Numbered from the stretch's first letter, positions 36,110 to 46,208 are shown. The stretch is 64,000 bases of DNA from Lycocorax pyrrhopterus obiensis (GCA_014706295.1 JACSVZ010000025.1:806001-870000); one strand, 5' to 3'. Program-made: numbers and translations. Notes: generated by a model not told the origin, from the letters alone.

Positions 36110-36490
36110 CTGAGAAGAGCTGAGCACAAAACGTGGGGAGCAGGTGAGGGAGCTGGGGGGCTCAGCCTGGAGAAAAGGAGGCTCAGGGGGACCTTCTGGC
36201 TCTGCACCATTCCCTGACAGGCGGGGGCAGCCGGGGGGGGTTCCGTCTGTTCTCCCAGGGAGCAAGTGATAGGAGTAAAGGAAACAGCCTCAGGTTGCAC
36301 CAGGGGAGGTTTAGGTTGGATATCAGGAAAATTTCTTCACTCAAGCACTGGCACAGCTGCCCAGGGCATGCTGCAGTCACCTTCCCTGGAAGTGTTCCAA
36401 AAATGCATAAAGTGGCACTCAGGACAGGAGCGGGCCTGGCAGCTCCAGGTTAAGGGTTGGACCTGCAGGTTCTGGGATTTTCTTGTAAGA
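36110..36490 (+). mobile_element. CR1 LINE 3' fragment, older type
   Basis: Sense CR1 of about 380 bp, with 'ggctcagcctggagaaaagg', 'cagcctcaggttgcaccagg', 'ggttggatatcaggaaaatt' and 'ccctggaagtgttccaaaaa'. It ends about 0.9 kb before exon alpha. The 5' boundary is uncertain and CR1-like sequence may start nearer 35930. Confidence 0.88.
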
Positions 36491-36899
36491 TAACTCAGAC
36501 AGGTGTTTGCACCTGCAGCGCTCACAGCCCAGGGCTCTGCAGGAATCCAGAGGTGCTCCGAGGAGCCGGAGCTGTGTCCTCAGGGAGGTTAAAGCAGCTC
36601 CTCCGCATCACCAGGCTGGGAACAGCCATTCCCCTGGCTCCACATCCCATCCTGCCCAGCCCAGGCTGTTCCCCTTCCCTCTTTCCTCCCAGCACCTTGG
36701 AGTCACATCCCCCAAAACACAGACAGTGCATTCCCTGCGTTTTCCATGGGCACTGCAAGGAGAGAGGGAAAACATGCACACCTCTGATCACAGAGCCACG
36801 TTGCATCTCCTCCAGCTCAGCCACACAAATGGGTTCATTGGTGATTAAAAATCCCAGCTAATGAGCAGCTCTGGCAGGAGGACTTGCTCAGGAGAGTAA

Positions 36900-37430
36900 A
36901 TCCCGTGTGAGGAATGCCGTGAGGGACTGCAAGGGAGAGATTCAGCGAGGGAAGCCTAAGCTCATGGAAAACAGAGGATGTGTCCTGAAAATGGTGAAGT
37001 TCTTTGTGAGACAGGCTGGGCCTGACAAAGCTTTCACAGGAAAGGTGTTGATCTGAACAACAAACTGCCTTTTTTTTTTTTTCTCTTAAAAGAAAAAAAT
37101 TGGCAAAGTTTTACCACCGACTCTCCAGCAAAGGAAATATGATCTCATCTTCCCTCAGAGCAGCTCCCTCCCTTGCAGGTGATAATTCATTCCCCATTGT
37201 CAGGCTCTCCCCTGGTTACACTCCTGCATCTGGGTGCTGCATTGTTGACACAACCCCTCTAATCACAATATTTCCTATTTATCCGGGTATTTTTCCTCTT
37301 AACTTTTCCATCTTAAACTCATTAAGGTGACAGTCTGCTCCAAGCTTTATACAGCTGTGGAAAGCACTGGTTTAGCTGGTGCTGTCAGTTTTTACGACAC
37401 GGAATCTAATGCCCATCTCCATTCCTGCAG
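36900..37430 (+). promoter_or_regulatory. ETS1: Candidate ETS1 p68 promoter or 5' leader region
   Basis: This is the sequence immediately upstream of exon alpha, neither CpG-rich nor repetitive. It holds ETS-type cores (ACAGGAAAG near 37037, GGAAAT near 37134), a TATA-like TTTATA at 37346-37351 and a CAGCTG E-box at 37352-37357. The last 15 bases, 'tctccattcctgcag' ending at 37430, look like a splice acceptor. Two readings are open: either transcription starts near 37375 and exon alpha is first, or exon alpha begins at 37431 as an internal exon fed by an unseen 5' exon. The sequence does not decide between them. Confidence 0.35.
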
Positions 37431-37444
37431 GCACATCCAAGATG

Positions 37445-37513
37445 ATGAGTTATTACATGGACACAACCATCGGCAACGCAGCTCCTTATCCTTTGGCTCG
37501 GCCTGGGATGATG
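37445..37513 (+). CDS. ETS1: ETS1 exon alpha (first coding exon of the long p68 form)
   Basis: Encodes the first 23 residues of the long form of ETS1, a nuclear ETS-family transcription factor active in lymphoid, endothelial and mesenchymal cells. The peptide begins [15 protein letters not shown] and ends RPGMM. It aligns end to end with the human long-isoform start MSYFVDS. The last ATG codon is followed directly by a strong donor, GTAAGG (37514-37519), in phase 0. Splicing to exon beta then gives M-M-K-Q-G, matching the human V-V-R-Q-G. I chose ATG 37445 because MSY is the conserved start. An in-frame ATG directly before it (37442) and another at 37409 could also be used if the leader is unspliced. 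The rest of the protein is encoded outside the window. The frame continuing past the donor is CR1-derived and not coding. Confidence 0.93.
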
Positions 37514-37520
37514 GTAAGGA

Positions 37521-37780
37521 ATGGACAGGACAAGGGGAATGGCCTTGCACTGCACGAGGGTGGGCAGAGATTAGATTTTAGTAAGAAATTCTCCCCTGTG
37601 AGGGCGGTGAGGCCCTGGCACAGGGTGCCCAGAGCAGCTGTGGCTGCCCCTGGATCCCTGGCAGTGTCCAAGGCAGGGCTTGGAGCACCCTGGGACAGTG
37701 GGAGGTGTCCCTGCCCATGGCAGGAATGAGACAGTCTCAGTTCCCTTCCAACCCAAATCATTCCATGACTCTATAAAAGA
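37521..37780 (+). mobile_element. CR1 LINE 3' fragment abutting the exon alpha splice donor
   Basis: Sense-orientation CR1. It starts with 'aatggacaggacaaggggaa', runs through 'ctgtgagggcggtgaggccc' and 'gtgggaggtgtccctgccca', and ends at 'atcattccatgactctataa'. Its recognisable 5' boundary lies only about 7-10 bp into the intron after exon alpha. The left boundary is set by similarity to the copy at 15985-16400 and could be a few bases either way. Confidence 0.9.
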
Positions 37781-38244
37781 CAGGAGTTGGGGTTCGTTTC
37801 CTACCCCAGCAGTTTTCCCTCAGGTTGCTGTGATTTCTCCAGCCCTGACCCAGCTCGGTGCCATCTCGTGGGTACCCAAGGTTTCAGGGAGTTCAGAGCA
37901 GTCCTGAATTCCGAGTGTTTACCCAGAGCTTCCCTGACCCTCTGGAGCCTGCAAACCTCCCCTGGAAATGGGATCCTGCGTCGGATTTCCTGCGCTTGTG
38001 TTGGGAGGATTGTCGGGGGAACCATTGTCCCGGTGCCTGCTCCCCCTGCTGACCTTCACCTGGGATCGGTGGGATCAGCGTGGAGCAGGGCAGCATCTGG
38101 GAAAGGTTCCCGTGGTTTTCTGGAGTTTTGGGACCACTCCGGTGCTCCCTCTCCCGAGCCAGCTCTGCTCTGTTTGCAGCCGATGGGTGGTTGTCTATAA
38201 GTTTCATCCTGGGATGGGCTGGGCAGGGATTTGAGCCTTTTCTA
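37781..38244 (+). other. ETS1: Exon alpha-beta intron, unique part
   Basis: Intronic sequence between the CR1 copy and a small minisatellite. Nothing beyond ordinary unique DNA was recognised. Confidence 0.5.
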
Positions 38245-38338
38245 GGAAAATCAGATCCATCTTTAGGGAAATCTGATCCGTATTTAAATGAATCAGACTT
38301 ATATGTAGAGAAATCAGACCTCCATTTAGAGAAATGAT
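38245..38338. repeat. Small minisatellite, 21-bp unit, 4-5 copies
   Basis: Units of the form gaaatcagatccatcttta (21 bp with the leading gg or ga) repeat at 38245, 38266, 38287 and 38308, with a further degenerate copy after. Because 21 is divisible by 3 an open frame with a 7-residue period runs through it, but it lies in the ETS1 intron and is not coding. Confidence 0.85.
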
Positions 38339-38669
38339 ATTTGTAGTTGTTTGTCCAAAGAACTGCTGAGCATTAGAGGTTAGATAAACTCTGGGCTGAC
38401 ACCTCAGGCTGCACAGAATTTGGGCTAAAAACCAACATTTTCCCCAAAGTGGGAAGAAAAGCCCACCCTGAGCCGTAAAATATTCCCAAGGCAGCTCCAC
38501 AGCTTTCCTTTGAAGGGTTCTGAGCAAGCATTTGGCTATTAAATATTGATTGCCCATCAAGGAAATCTATTCCCCCACAGGGAAATGGTAACAATGATAA
38601 AAAATTCAAACTTCCTGCATTTATTTATAGGCATGTGCATGGTATTGTCCTCTCCTCGGGAGACAAACA

Positions 38670-39603
38670 CTTAAATGCAAAGTATTTATTATATGCTATA
38701 TATGTATATATGTGTGTGTACATGGTAAATATATATATATTGCGTATATACATTGTTATTACTTATTATATATAATATATATTATTATATAATGTAAATA
38801 TATGTAATATATAATGTGTAAATATATATAGTGTGTATAATATCTATACTATATAACAGATATAAAATATATAATATATATCATATAAAAATAATAAATA
38901 TGGTGCGCACATATATATATACACACACACTATATACACAAATATATATATGTATAAAATAGGTGTGTGCAAAATAAAATGAAAATTATATCCTAGGATC
39001 ATTTATTAATGCTTTTTTCCCCAACCTAAACAAATCTATGTTTCTAAATACCTCTATATCTAATAAATATATTTTCTTTATAAAGTATAAATCTAGCTTC
39101 ATATACAATAAAAATAAATGTGTAATTTAGATTGAGTTATGGGCTAGGATTACATAGGTGTGGGGGTATAAATGCTTATGTCACATATTGGGTGTTAATA
39201 TATAGTAATGCAGTATTTTATGTAATGTATGGGTAATAATTATATTATATAAAAATATATTATGCATTATTTATATAAATTATGTTTAAGTATTATATAA
39301 ATATTTATTTATTTAGTTAATATAATAATTAAATCTATATATATTTATTCAATTACTTTTTATAATTTATATAAAAAGTATATATTCTATGAACTCTGTG
39401 AATTATACATGGTATTATATCAATTCTACACGCACGTGTACATTTCACAGGAGCTGTATCTCTCATACACCCCTGTGTGCACACCACATGTATATACACG
39501 TCTGTGGACACAACAGTAAAACTCATATAAATATAAATAACCCAAATATAAAGAAAATAATCCCAAATAAAATCCCTATAAATAGGAAGAGGAACATAAA
39601 TAT
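38670..39603. repeat. ~930-bp extremely AT-rich block (TA-type low complexity)
   Basis: Sits in the intron between exons alpha and beta. It consists mainly of TATA/ATAT words, including TATATATA runs around 38700-38980 and 39240-39350, with a few CA/TG runs (for example acacacacac near 38930). AT content far exceeds that of the GC-rich flanks. Many short self-complementary stretches could form hairpins or cruciforms. It is not a recognised transposon. It may be a decayed TA microsatellite, a matrix-attachment-type region, or both. Confidence 0.9.
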
Positions 39604-39992
39604 GACAGCTGGGACCAGGCTCCCCCACAGTGCCTGCACAGGGCTGTGGTTCTGCACCCTCTGGTGACCCCCCCACATTTCGGGGTGGTTCTGGGGCCTC
39701 CTGCTGCCAAAAAATGACATTCCCAGCTGGGGGGTGGAACCCCCAGCCGCAGAGGGTGTCCCCAGGGAGCCCCCTAACCCTGAAATCCTGCCGAGCTCAG
39801 CCCCACCCTGACCTTCACTTTTCTCCTCATATTGGTTTAAAAAAGGCCCTTTTTGGCCCTGTCCCAACACCCCTCAGCCAGAGGAGCTGGCATCTGCCCG
39901 AGCAGGACTTGCTGCCTGATTTTGGGGGAAGCCCCACTGCCCCCTGCACATTTCGGGGTCCTGCCCCCCTGACCGTTCCCTTCTCCTTCCAG
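39604..39992 (+). other. ETS1: End of exon alpha-beta intron with the acceptor for exon beta
   Basis: GC-rich intronic DNA. The polypyrimidine tract 'gttcccttctccttccag' ends at 39992 and provides a strong splice acceptor for exon beta. Confidence 0.7.
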
Positions 39993-40137
39993 AAACAAGG
40001 AGTCCCCGGTGCCTGCGAGGATCCCTGGGTGACGTGCGGCTTCCAGGCCTCCTGCTGCCAGCCCAGGCCCTGCTGCCCGCTGTGGGACGAGCCCGCCACG
40101 CAGGAGGTGCCCACGGGGCTGGAGCACTATGGCACGG
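39993..40137 (+). CDS. ETS1: ETS1 exon beta (second coding exon of the long p68 form)
   Basis: Encodes 48 residues plus one base of the p68-specific N-terminal region, directly after exon alpha. It is preceded by the acceptor ending at 39992 and followed by the donor GTAGGA (40138). The peptide starts [11 protein letters not shown], has a cysteine-rich centre ([15 protein letters not shown]) and ends [11 protein letters not shown]. It matches the human long isoform, which has [21 protein letters not shown] in the same order. It ends in phase 1 with a lone G, so joining to the common exon restores an Asp codon before MECADV, exactly as the p54 first exon does. In avian ETS1 this N-terminus replaces the 27 residues of p54 and lengthens the region before the PNT domain. 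The frame is intact, with no stop or indel. Confidence 0.95.
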
Positions 40138-40827
40138 GTAGGACAGCGGGGTGGCACGGGTGGGACACGGGGGTGGCACCTTCCCTGTGCTGGGGGGCTC
40201 GGAGCAGCCTCAGCTGGGAAAACGAGCCTGAATCCCCACCAGGCTCTGTTTGTTGTGTGTTCCCCTGGTCTCCTTCCAGATCTGCTTTCTGCCCCAGTCC
40301 TGCCTTCATTTGTTGGGGCTTTTGTCCTTAGTGCCTCCCTCAGGCACAGCATCGCCAGGCTGGTACCTGCCTGGATGGTGTCAAGGGTCTCCCTTAGTGA
40401 AGATTGGCCCAGAAAGCAGAAAAAGCCTTAAATATGTTTTTTTGTATCTATTGTCCTCCTATTGAAGTGATGCTGAAGGGTCATCTTCTTCCCGTCATGG
40501 TGTGGGAGAACTCCTCTCCTCTTCCAGCTGTGGATTTTGCTGGTTTTTGGAATTTTGAAGTCCTGGGTGCACCTCCCTTGCATTTAGGGGCAGCAGCCCT
40601 GCTTGCTGCTCCCTGGGGTCTCGAGGAGGATCCCATGGGCAGGGTGGACCTGCCAAGCTGTTGGTGGCATCCTCTGCATTTCTCCTGGCATTTGCAGGAC
40701 TGATGTCCTGGCTCCCGGTGAGTGGCTTTGGAAAGTGGCATCCATGGAGGCTTGCAAGGAAATGGGGATGCCCAAATTTCCTTTCCACTCTGGTGGTAAT
40801 TTTGGGTCTCTTGTAACTCCGTGCCTT
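40138..40827 (+). other. ETS1: ETS1 intron downstream of exon beta
   Basis: Start of the large p68 intron that runs past the p54 promoter and out of the window. Unique sequence; no further exon was recognised here. Confidence 0.6.
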
Positions 40828-41002
40828 GCCCTGGCACAGGGTGCCCAGAGCAGCTGTGGCTGCCCCAGCCCTGGAAGTGCCCAAGGTTGGGACACTTGGA
40901 GCAGCCTGGGATAGTGGAAGGTGTCCCTGCCTTGGCAGGGGGTGGCTCTGGATGGGCTTTAAGGTCTCTTCCAACCCAGTTGTGGGATTTTACGATTCCT
41001 TG
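40828..41002 (+). mobile_element. CR1 LINE 3' fragment
   Basis: Sense CR1, with 'tggcacagggtgcccagagc', 'gtggaaggtgtccctgcctt' and 'aaggtctcttccaacccagt'. Intronic to ETS1 p68. Confidence 0.93.
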
Positions 41003-41227
41003 GGAGGGTGGTGGTCACCAGAGCTGGAGGTGAGAGGCCACGCTGGGCCATCAGCTAAAGCAATCCCCAGCCTGGCCTAGGGAATGTCTTCCCAGCCTGG
41101 CCTAGCTGATGTCTCCTCCCACACATCCATGGTTTGGAGGTTGTTACAAAAGCACTGGTGTCTGGCTCTTGCCCCAAGTGTGTTTCAACACATGAATTCT
41201 CATGCTGAGCTTGCACTTGGGGCTGTT

Positions 41228-41315
41228 CCTTGTGGTGTGGAAGGTGGGGTGGAGCGAGATGAGCTTTAAGGTCCCATCCAAGGTCCCAGACCATCCTGGG
41301 ATTCCAGGACTCTTG
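41228..41315 (+). mobile_element. Partial CR1 LINE tail
   Basis: A second sense CR1 remnant, 225 bp after the previous one. Recognisable blocks are 'gatgagctttaaggtcccat' and 'atcctgggattccaggactc'. It is more degraded than its neighbour. Confidence 0.75.
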
Positions 41316-42599
41316 TATGAGCAGATGTTCTCTGGCCTGGGGTGGGTGAGGAGGGAGCAGCCCAGGGCTCAGGTACCCCCAGCACGGCCCGGCCACAGAA
41401 CCAAAAGAAAGAGCTCAGGTTGCACAGAGGTGACCTTTGCCGAAGGCTGAGATGAAGTTTATGTTTCACTTCAGTCCCACATAAGCCTGTCCTGAAGCAC
41501 TTAAACCCTGTGTTAGCTTTCCCGTGGCGTGTGCTGCTCTCCTGGGACCGGTTCCTGCTCGTTACTGGTGCTCGTTGGCCTCTGGGGAGGGAGAGCCCCG
41601 GTGCTCAGAGACTTTCTGCAGCTGAAGAGTTCAGCAGAACCAGCCACTGCTGCGGTCAAATGTACAGTTTGAAATCTCTCCTTGGCAAAGGTTCAGGCAT
41701 TTGGGTTTTTTTCCCTTCTCCTCTGGTGAGCACTTGAGTGTGAGCAGGAGATGGACACAGAGAGCTGTGCCTGTGGCCGGAGCAAAGCCCCTCTGCTATT
41801 CCCAGGCATCCTTATTCCAGCTATTTGCTCAACTCCTGTGGGTGACCCCTCTCAGCATGATGTCAGCTCTGCTCTGATGAAATCTGCCCTGGCAGCAGTT
41901 GGATTCGCTCAAACATTCTGCAAGTCTGTGCCTGGAAAGTTTTTTTAGGGTTTTTTTTCCCAACCCTCTCCCATTTTCTTTGGAAGTGCTCTCTCCAGGG
42001 ACCAGCATATCTGCAGCCCAGATCTCCCTTACCCCACACTGGCTCTGTGAACTTTCTTGTTGCAGAGGCTGGAGCCTGCCTCAAACCTCAGTGAAGCCGG
42101 GAAAGAAATCCAAGCTGTTGCTGTCTTCCACGGGTTTTGATCCAGCTTTTAGTGAGTTGGGATGAGCAGGACAGGCCCCCGGTTCTCTTGCAATACCTAA
42201 GAATTACTTTTGAGTTCTTCCTGTTGCCATGCAAGGTGCTCTTTCTCTGATTTGTTTTTTAGTGTTGCTGATTCTTCAGTCTAGAGCAGTTTCTAATTTT
42301 AAACGAGAGGAAACTCTTATTTGTATATGGGGCCAGGAACAGCCTTTCATTTCTCCTTTGTGTCTCGGCTGCACATGAAAACCATTTGTCATCTATTCTT
42401 CTGCTGCACCAGAGGCTATTTTGGTTTTCATGGTCTTGATGTTGGTGAAAGAAACAAGTCAACAAGGAAAATGCAAGTGTGAATATATCCTCCTGCAATA
42501 GAAACCCACAACATTTCGAAGAGTTTGAGGGCTGCTTGAGTTTAGGGAAGATGCTTTGCCTTTGAAGCTTGGGCAAGTTTATTTACATTGTGCTTGAAG
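41316..42599 (+). other. ETS1: ETS1 intron, unique sequence
   Basis: No exon or repeat was recognised. From about 42230 the sequence becomes AT-richer and continues into the GATA-site group at 42600, so 42230-42665 may be one regulatory unit. Confidence 0.45.
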
Positions 42600-42664
42600 C
42601 TGATAAGATTATTCTGTGATATGGATAAAGGAAAGTCTGATGCGGATTTAGCTCATAGATAAAG
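42600..42664. promoter_or_regulatory. Candidate GATA-factor element (three sites in 65 bp)
   Basis: GATAAG at 42602-42607, GATAAAG at 42624-42630 and AGATAAAG at about 42657-42664 lie on the same strand. The first is near a tandem of A/T-rich words typical of a conserved core. It is intronic to p68 and 17 kb upstream of the p54 start. GATA-family occupancy is inferred from motifs only. Confidence 0.35.
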
Positions 42665-43132
42665 CAAGAAGGGGTGGAGTTTTTCTGGCTTGAAAAAGCT
42701 GACATTTGAAAACGGACTGGAGTCAGACTCATTTGTTAGCTCGTGCCACAATGTGTGGTGCACACGTTGGGGATGTCACTGCCCAGGGATCACCACAGCG
42801 AGGGGAAGGCCCAGCCCAGAGGTGACAGAACAAAGCCGCCCAGAGGGGAGCTGCTGGCTGCTCAGGGACAGGAGCTCTGCTCCCTGCACAGGTGGCATCA
42901 GGGCTGTAAGGGCACCTTGGCTGCTCCATCTGCCACCCACCTGCAGGTGCCCTGTGCCTGCCCAAAGCGTTGCTGAAAGGATGCTGAAAGCCACACTTGG
43001 CACCTTATGGTGAATCCATAAAGAAATAGGATCCTAATATTCCTCCCTGGGAGTATTTTTTGGATGATACAAAGTTAGGTGTAAAACTGGAGTGGAAGGA
43101 AAGATTTGATAGTGGAATTATCAAATTATTGT

Positions 43133-43258
43133 GGGGCTCTGAGCAACCTGACCGAGGGGGTGGCATCCTGCCCGTGGTGCAGGGGTTGGAATGAGGTGAT
43201 CCTTAAGGCCCTTTCCTGCCCAAACCACTCCGGGGTTCTGTGATTCCATTCCAATTCC
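43133..43258 (+). mobile_element. CR1 LINE 3' fragment
   Basis: Sense copy, with 'ggttggaatgaggtgatcct', 'aaggccctttcctgcccaaa' and terminal 'ggttctgtgattccattcca'. It faces the minus-strand copy at 43526 across 270 bp of unique DNA. Confidence 0.9.
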
Positions 43259-43525
43259 AGCATGGACACTGTCCTGGCTGTGCTGCCATTAGGAGCCAAG
43301 GCCACTTGAACAGCCCCTTCCACTAAAAGCGGGTTTGTTTTCCTTACTGATAGGGGAGATAAAACTGTTGTTAATGGCAAGTGAGGGGTGGAACGACTCC
43401 GACTGCAGCGGGAGAAGTTTCTACAACTGCTGTGCTGAGTTAGCATCCTCGGACTGAAGGTATTCCCAGCCTTTTGGATACTTCTGGAGCATTTGGGGGA
43501 GTGCTCCTGCCTTCACTGACAAGTG

Positions 43526-43668
43526 AATCACAGAATCCCAGAACAGTTTGGGTTGGGAGGAACCTTAAGGATCACCTCATTCCAAGGCCCTGCCACGGGC
43601 AGAGACACCTTCCACCGCAGCAGGTTGCTTTAAGCCTGGCCTTGAACAATTCCAGAGATCTTCTGGAG
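43526..43668 (-). mobile_element. CR1 LINE 3' fragment
   Basis: Minus-strand copy, beginning 'gaatcacagaatcccagaac' and running to 'ttgaacaattccagagatct'. It is one of only two minus-strand CR1 copies between exon alpha and the p54 exon. Confidence 0.92.
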
Positions 43669-44345
43669 AGCAAAAAGCAGAGCTGGTGCTTCATGGGCAT
43701 CAAGTCCCTGCAGCCTGGGCTGCCCTGGTGTTGTGCTGGTTTGGGCAGGAGAGCCAAGCCCTTGCAGCTGGAGAAACGCCTGGGTGTGCTCTGACCCCAC
43801 ACAAAGCAGGGCTGGATGCTCCCTGTGCCCCCACCCTGCTGACCCTGTGCTCCTCCTTCCAGCCCGGCTCCCAGCCCAGGGTCCCACGGGGCTGCCCGCA
43901 TCCGTGGCAAGCCCTCCCTGCTTTTCCCCACGTGTCCCCCTCCTTTGCCTGCTCTTGTCCCGGTGGAGAACCCCGCAGGAAAGCGCTTTCTGTGAGTGCT
44001 TTCTGGGCCGTCTTCCAGGCCCACGCTCGGAGGAAGGGGGCTTGGGGAGGAGGAGGAGAAGGGGGGAAGGTAAAGCTGACCAGGCTCAGCCCGATGGCTT
44101 CTCCAGCTGCAGAGCATTTTCCGAGCGCAGCTTTTTCTTTTTTTTTCTTTTTTTTTTTTTTTGAATCTGCTATTTTTTTTTGTGTCCTTTTATCCTATTT
44201 TTAACTGCGGCCTCCTTCCTTTTCTCAGCCTCCTCCAACACTTCCCCCTCCCCTGTGCTGCGCTGCCTCCCCCGCAAGCTCTCGCGGAGATGAATGGGCG
44301 CCTTTTCACAGGGCACGCACAGCTGCTGCTCCCGCCTGCAGGACA
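43669..44345 (+). other. ETS1: ETS1 intron with poly-T/poly-pyrimidine run
   Basis: Unique intronic DNA. At 44130-44180 there are several T8-T14 homopolymers, which look like simple-sequence growth and not an Alu/SINE tail. No exon was recognised. Confidence 0.5.
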
Positions 44346-44565
44346 GCCAGGCTCTTCCCTGGAGCGGCCAGGCTCATCCCTGGAGCGGCCAGGCTCATCC
44401 CTGGGCCAGCCAGGCTCATCACTGGAGCAGCCAGGCTCATCCCTGGGCCAGCCAGGCTCTTCCCTGGGCCAGCCAGGCTCATCCCTGGAGAGCCAGGCTC
44501 ATCACTGGAGCAGCCAGGCTCATCCCTGGAGCGGCCAGGCTCATCCCTGGGCCAGCCAGGCTCTC
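44346..44565. repeat. Minisatellite, 21-bp unit, about 10-11 copies
   Basis: Tandem copies of gccaggctcatccctggagc(g), alternating with a '...ctgggcca' variant. One shortened copy near 44490 (ctggagagccaggc) shifts the frame, so the open frames seen through it change register. It is intronic, hence non-coding. Confidence 0.95.
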
Positions 44566-46059
44566 CTCACCCTCTTTAACAAATCGGGAGCAGTCAAGGG
44601 AGGACGTGGAGGAAGGTGAAGGGAAGCAGGGCGGGGGAATATCGGGGTGAGCCCCCACGGGGAGGGATGCCCTGGATGGGAATTCACTCCATGGCTCAGA
44701 CAAAGCCCCAAAGCACAAAATCCTGCCCGTTCCCAACCTGCGGCAGCATTCCCCGACCCACAGCTCTCCCTGGCTCGGGGGCTGAGTGAGGCTTCTGGGC
44801 TCTGTTGTCACCCTCTGGCTGCTGAGGTGACACAGCCTCTCTGGGTCTGGAGCTGTTTAGGTTCTGGCTGGAATGGGGGTTTCTTTCACTTTTCCTCTGG
44901 GGATCTTCAGGTGTTCCTTTGGCTCCAGGTAAAGGCCAGTCCCAGCTGCTGTGCTGGGACACTCTGGGCTGTTGAAGGACACAGATCATTTTCTCTGTTA
45001 AGTGCACTTTCCAATCTGTTGGTGGAGAGAAGAGATCCCTCTGTGCCTTGGGAATGAATTGCGGGGCTGTGGGATGCCGGGGGTGTGTTCGAATCTCCCG
45101 GGAAGGATGAGCAGTCGGTGCTTCGGGAGCTGGAGTGCTGGTTCCTGTGGATCCTGTTGTTCCCCAGCTGAGGAAAACACGCACAGGTGTTCCCGTGGCA
45201 CTCACTGATGCTGGGACCTGCTGCAACTCAGCACTCAGAGAGGATTATTTGCACTGAGGCAACAGAATGCCAAAAATCCAGGCTTTCGCTTTTCCATTGG
45301 TTTCCTGCCTGACTCTGGAAAATTCCCTGTGTCGCCTCTCCAAGCCAAACCCCCAGGGAGCTCCCTGTGCCTTGGTCATCAGCAGAGAATGAGCTCAGAG
45401 CTCTTTTCCCACTTGAGCTGCAGACTGGAGTCAGCTGGGGATGAGGGACCGTGCTCGGAGCAGGGCGTTGGTCCCTGGGATGAGGCTGGGGGAAAGCTGG
45501 AACGTACTGGTGCGTGGGTTTTGGGAGAAGCCTGGAGATTTGTTGGGGTTCTCAGGTGTAACAGAGGGGTGGGAGCTCAGCAAGATGCAAAACTCAAGTT
45601 TGGGAACTGCAAAAATGAGCAGTGGCACCGGGAGCTCCTATCTGGGAAAGAGATAATGGGATGTGGAGTCCGGGAGGAAGGGGACTGAGCCACAGCCTGT
45701 CCAGGGCTTACCTGATGCCTTGAGGATGCCTGCAGGAGAGGTCTCGTTTTGGGGTGCCCTGGGAGCAGGACTGACCCCTCTGTGGGGATGGAGCGAGCTG
45801 TGGATGTACCCGTTTGGTTTTCCAGAGGAGGAAACCATCCTGCACCTCCAAACACTTCAGACAGGCCACACAAAGCCAAACTGAAGGGGATGGGGGGACG
45901 GTGTCTGAGCTTTCCCAAGAAAATTCCTCAGAACTGTGACTTGTGGGGACACTGGGCAGCAGAGCACCCTCTCCAGAGCAGCACTCAGCACTTAGGGGGG
46001 CTTTGCTGGGCTGGGGAGAAGCAGAGAGGGCAGCAGAAGTGAGGAGAGAGATTTGGACG
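44566..46059 (+). other. ETS1: ETS1 intron, unique sequence
   Basis: No exon, LINE or simple repeat was recognised in about 1.5 kb. Frames on both strands appear to be chance. Confidence 0.45.
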
Positions 46060-46208
46060 AGGCTTTGCAGGGAAGCGGTGGAATCCCTGTCCCTTGGAGT
46101 GTTCAAAAAATGTGTAAATGTGGCTCTGGGGGCCGCAGTTCAGTGGTGGGCCTGGGGGAATGGTTGGACTGGATGATCTTAGAAGGTTTCTTCACCCTTT
46201 AGGATCCT
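46060..46208 (+). mobile_element. CR1 LINE 3' fragment, older type
   Basis: Contains 'ggaatccctgtcccttggag', 'tgttcaaaaaatgtgtaaat' and 'ttggactggatgatcttaga', the 3' region of an older CR1 subgroup. It is related to 36110-36490 more than to the young passerine-type copies. Confidence 0.9.

Noticed and set aside
1..36900. Search for FLI1, the expected divergent neighbour of ETS1
   Set aside because: No frame on either strand resembles the start of FLI1 or any other ETS-family exon. FLI1 must lie further upstream if synteny holds.
37514..37729. Continuation of the exon alpha frame beyond GTAAGG as extra ETS1 coding sequence
   Set aside because: The added residues derive from a CR1 element, and the human protein continues with exon beta sequence. 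The donor at 37514 is therefore the true exon end.
44120..44180. Poly-T runs suggesting a minus-strand SINE or processed pseudogene tail
   Set aside because: The adjacent sequence shows no SINE body, coding remnant or target-site duplication. Simple homopolymer growth is enough.
44161..44650. Frames with 7-residue periodicity (SSLERPG type)
   Set aside because: They are produced by the 21-bp minisatellite inside an ETS1 intron. The register shifts where one unit is shortened.
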